Shown here: in pieces, positions 7,870 to 9,601 of the stretch
How the letters are laid out: the number at the start of each line of letters is the position of its first letter
Numbering within the stretch: the stretch's first letter is position 1
Assembly (NCBI GenBank): GCA_903957405.1
Contig: CAJBPC010000376.1
Coordinates: 1 to 9,601, forward strand
DNA from: an uncultured bacterium
GTDB lineage: Bacteria > Bacteroidota > Bacteroidia > Chitinophagales > Chitinophagaceae
Length of the DNA: 9,601 bases
Reading direction: 5' to 3'
Notes under the pieces: generated by a model
What the model was told of the DNA's origin: nothing
Databases searched by the model: none
Seen by the model: the letters and a program-made list of their open reading frames with translations, nothing else
Position numbers and translations under genes: made by a program

Positions 7870-8541
7870 ATGGAAATTGTGAGGAAATACTTTTACAGTT
7901 GCATGGTTGTATACTTTTTTATCCTGTCTTCCAACAGGACTTCAGCCCAGCCTTATATAAGAGAAATCAGCCATTTCAAGAAGATGGACTCTTTGAATCG
8001 GCCACCCGAAAACCCGATCCTGTTCATTGGAAGCTCATCCTTCACCAATTGGAAGGATGTGCAGGATTGGTTTCCCGATTACACGATCCTGAACCGCGCA
8101 TTCGGCGGATCATCTTTAACGCACTTGATATATTACGCCGAGGATGTGATTTTTCGTTACAATCCAAGGCAGATCTTGATCTATTGTGGTGAAAACGACC
8201 TTGCAACAGATCCGAAAATTACAGGCGACAGTGTGTACAGACGTTTCCGCAAGCTCATAGGCATTATTCGAACTAGGTTACCGAAGGTGCCGGTTGCATA
8301 TGTGTCCATGAAACCAAGTCCCAGCCGGGAGAAATTCCTGCCGTACATGAAGACTGGAAACCGAATGATAGAAAAATACATGAAGAGGACAAAATTCACA
8401 GAATACATCGATGTCTACAATGCCATGCTGGAAAAGGACGGAACAGTCATGAAAGACATCTTCCTAAGTGACAAACTGCACATGAACCGAAAAGGATATG
8501 AAATCTGGAAGCCGATCATCGGATCCTATCTGATTAAATGA
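7870..8541 (+). CDS. Secreted SGNH/GDSL-type hydrolase (esterase-like)
   Basis: 223 residues with an N-terminal signal (MEIVRKYF, hydrophobic YSCMVVYFFIL, then NRTSA-Q at 22-27), so export to the periplasm or beyond is inferred. The four SGNH blocks are intact. Block I is ILFIGSSSFTNW (50-61), with Ser56 the likely nucleophile in place of the Ser of GDSL. Block II is NRAFGGSSL (75-83), giving the oxyanion Gly. Block III is YCGENDLA (105-112), with Gly107 and Asn109. Block V is DKLHMNRKGY (201-210), giving Asp201 and His204. The pattern YYAEDVIFRYNP and VSMKPSPSR is shared with the subgroup near platelet-activating-factor acetylhydrolase beta/gamma subunits. In a polysaccharide-uptake setting removal of acetyl or other acyl groups from glycan is plausible, but the substrate is unproven. 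It is divergent from susC across 81 bp and may be co-regulated. No Shine-Dalgarno sequence is evident before the ATG. Confidence 0.93.
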   Translation: MEIVRKYFYSCMVVYFFILSSNRTSAQPYIREISHFKKMDSLNRPPENPILFIGSSSFTNWKDVQDWFPDYTILNRAFGGSSLTHLIYYAEDVIFRYNPRQILIYCGENDLATDPKITGDSVYRRFRKLIGIIRTRLPKVPVAYVSMKPSPSREKFLPYMKTGNRMIEKYMKRTKFTEYIDVYNAMLEKDGTVMKDIFLSDKLHMNRKGYEIWKPIIGSYLIK

Positions 8542-8577
8542 TCCATTGTGTCGAACCATTGGTTTTCACGTGGATCA
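8539..8577 (+). terminator. Interrupted hairpin at the end of the SGNH gene, possible terminator
   Basis: The SGNH stop codon is part of an inverted repeat: TGATCCA (8539-8545) pairs with TGGATCA (8571-8577). Inside it GTG (8548-8550) pairs with CAC (8567-8569), and AACC (8554-8557) pairs with GGTT (8561-8564) around an ATT loop. The result is a long stem with two small internal loops. No T run follows on either strand, so it is not a textbook intrinsic terminator. It may instead protect the 3' end of the transcript. Confidence 0.35.
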
Positions 8578-8836
8578 GACTGTCTATCCAATCGGAACAA
8601 TCTCTACATCGGATACAAGAACAGTTTTCCAGCATATCATGCCAACAATGTCAACCGGCAGTTGCAGCCGACCAACTTTGCGTACCTTTTCTCAAGAATC
8701 GAGTTATGCGGTAACGCAATATATTTCTCGAAAATCCTCATGCTTCCCTTATTTGTAGGAACACATTTTGGCCATTATGCACAAACGGAATAAATGGTCT
8801 ATGGATTAAAGCATCATGCGCTCGAAGAAAAGCCGA
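8542..8836. other. Convergent intergenic gap with no supported gene
   Basis: This 295-bp stretch separates the ends of the plus-strand SGNH gene and the minus-strand DUF1080 gene. Besides the hairpin at its left end it holds an imperfect inverted repeat, TTGCGTACC (8678-8686) against GGTAACGCAA (8710-8719), with one bulged base and a 23-nt loop. An open frame of about 80 codons exists on the plus strand from a GTG at 8548. It has no family resemblance, no ribosome-binding site and a composition rich in Asn, Ser and Cys, so it was not called. I see no clear terminator for the DUF1080 gene. Confidence 0.6.
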
Positions 8837-9601
8837 CTACTTCCCATATCGGCAATTTTCATTTTTTGACTTTACATAATAAGACTTGTAGTTGGAAGCT
8901 TTAGGATCCATACAGCCTTCAAGGTTTAGCAGTTCGACTTTTCTGAACTCGACCGGGTGACTTTCGCTTTGCAAGGATATTGTCCCGCCTGTCAGCATCT
9001 GACCTGGCTTCCCGAAAATTGTCTGCTGGTCATTGACATTTCCTCCTCCGACCTGTGGCCTCTGATACGCCATGACTTCCTGGCCATTCACATAATGACG
9101 GATCAATGAATCTCCCAATACGAGCACTTCCGCAGTCACCCATTGGTCTCCATGATAGGTCTCTGAATTCGAATTGACACAATGCGGAGTGAATAGTTTG
9201 CCGTTCATTTCGACATTTGTACCGGGAGTACAGAGGTTGCAGGTGCTGCGCTTATCAGTGCCATTTCCGCCAAGGAACTGCACTTCAATGGATACCGGAA
9301 AATCCTGATCGATACCCATGCTTTGTGGAGTCTGTCCATGGAGCATGACGCCGCTGTTTCGGGTGGCCCATCCGGGACCCCCTTTGACCTGATCACCAAC
9401 AAACCGGTATTCAATACGTATGCGGTAATAGTTGAAAGGCTTTTCGTAGAACAAGTGCCCGTAACGTTCATCGAATGTTTCATATTCGTCATACCGTACT
9501 ACGAGCTTCTTGTCTTCTACACGAAAAGTATTCCCGTAGTTTTTTCCAGCAGGGTAATTTCGGATCTTGGGCGTCCAGCCAGTCAGATCCTTACCATTGA
9601 A
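8837..9601 (-). CDS. DUF1080 (3-keto-disaccharide hydrolase family) protein, N-terminus cut by the window edge
   Basis: 254 residues are visible. The frame is open to the right edge, so the start and any signal peptide lie outside. The visible part opens with FNGKDLTGW, the hallmark first strand of the PF06439 (DUF1080) beta-sandwich fold. It continues with GNTFRVEDKKLVV, YRIRIEYRF, NSGVMLHGQTPQSM, SIEVQFLGG, CNLCTPGTNVEMNGK, DQWVTAEVLVLGDSLIRHYVNGQ and GGTISLQSESHPVEFRKVELLNL. These are the expected family blocks in order. Some members hydrolyse 3-keto-glycosides; others have no known activity, so catalysis is only inferred. After the domain the protein ends in GCMDPKASNYKSYYVKSKNE then CRYGK, one copy of the GCxDPxAxNY...C motif common at C-termini of exported Bacteroidota proteins. 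Export to the periplasm or surface is therefore likely. It converges with the SGNH gene and may serve the same carbohydrate pathway. Confidence 0.93.
   Translation of the reverse strand, partial: FNGKDLTGWTPKIRNYPAGKNYGNTFRVEDKKLVVRYDEYETFDERYGHLFYEKPFNYYRIRIEYRFVGDQVKGGPGWATRNSGVMLHGQTPQSMGIDQDFPVSIEVQFLGGNGTDKRSTCNLCTPGTNVEMNGKLFTPHCVNSNSETYHGDQWVTAEVLVLGDSLIRHYVNGQEVMAYQRPQVGGGNVNDQQTIFGKPGQMLTGGTISLQSESHPVEFRKVELLNLEGCMDPKASNYKSYYVKSKNENCRYGK

Noticed and set aside
7737..8192. 151-codon open frame on the plus strand overlapping the start of the SGNH gene, with an attractive MKKLSNK start at 7815.
   Set aside because: It lies out of frame across the SGNH coding sequence, whose four catalytic blocks are intact. 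The overlapping translation shows no family features.
8548..8793. 81-codon frame in the convergent gap, plus strand.
   Set aside because: GTG start, no ribosome-binding site, no recognisable motif, and a second frame of similar length overlaps it, as expected by chance.
1..9601. tRNA, rRNA, CRISPR, insertion-sequence or phage signals.
   Set aside because: No repeat-spacer pattern, cloverleaf, transposase motif or terminal inverted repeat was found on reading both strands. The genes fill the window in an ordinary chromosomal layout.

Overview
The window looks like part of the chromosome of a Bacteroidota bacterium, probably in or near the Chitinophagaceae (inferred from protein style, not proven). 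The main reasons are a complete SusC/SusD outer-membrane nutrient-uptake pair, lipoprotein signals ending in Cys followed by charged or polar residues, poor Shine-Dalgarno sequences, and a C-terminal GCxDPxAxNY motif on a DUF1080 protein.

Layout, left to right. (1) Positions 1-620, minus strand: the N-terminal two thirds or so of a PqqB-like metallo-beta-lactamase-fold lipoprotein, cut by the left edge. (2) 705-1811, minus: a cryptochrome/photolyase-type FAD-binding protein whose FAD domain comes first and is followed by a C-terminal alpha/beta domain, the reverse of the usual photolyase order. (3) 1947-7788, minus: a three-gene operon read susC - susD - IPT/TIG lipoprotein, closed by a strong rho-independent terminator at 1884-1920. 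(4) 7789-7869: an 81-bp divergent promoter region with two tiny reading frames chained by ATGA overlaps into susC. (5) 7870-8541, plus: a secreted SGNH/GDSL hydrolase. (6) 8542-8836: a convergent non-coding gap with hairpin potential. (7) 8837-9601, minus: a DUF1080 (3-keto-disaccharide hydrolase family) protein, cut by the right edge.

How the genes may work together. SusC (TonB-dependent channel), SusD (lid lipoprotein) and the TIG protein (probable surface glycan-binding lipoprotein) form a classic outer-membrane capture-and-import system. The secreted SGNH esterase-like enzyme and the DUF1080 protein on either side of the 295-bp gap are plausible periplasmic or surface partners for an esterified or keto-modified carbohydrate. 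No glycoside hydrolase, polysaccharide lyase, hybrid two-component sensor or ECF-sigma/anti-sigma pair lies in the window, so the substrate and regulator cannot be read from it. The photolyase-like and metallo-hydrolase genes lie beyond the operon terminator and probably form a separate unit.

I see no mobile element, CRISPR array, tRNA or rRNA. The least ordinary items are the inverted domain order of the photolyase-like protein, the HxHxGH variant metal motif of the MBL protein, and the chained mini-frames ahead of susC.
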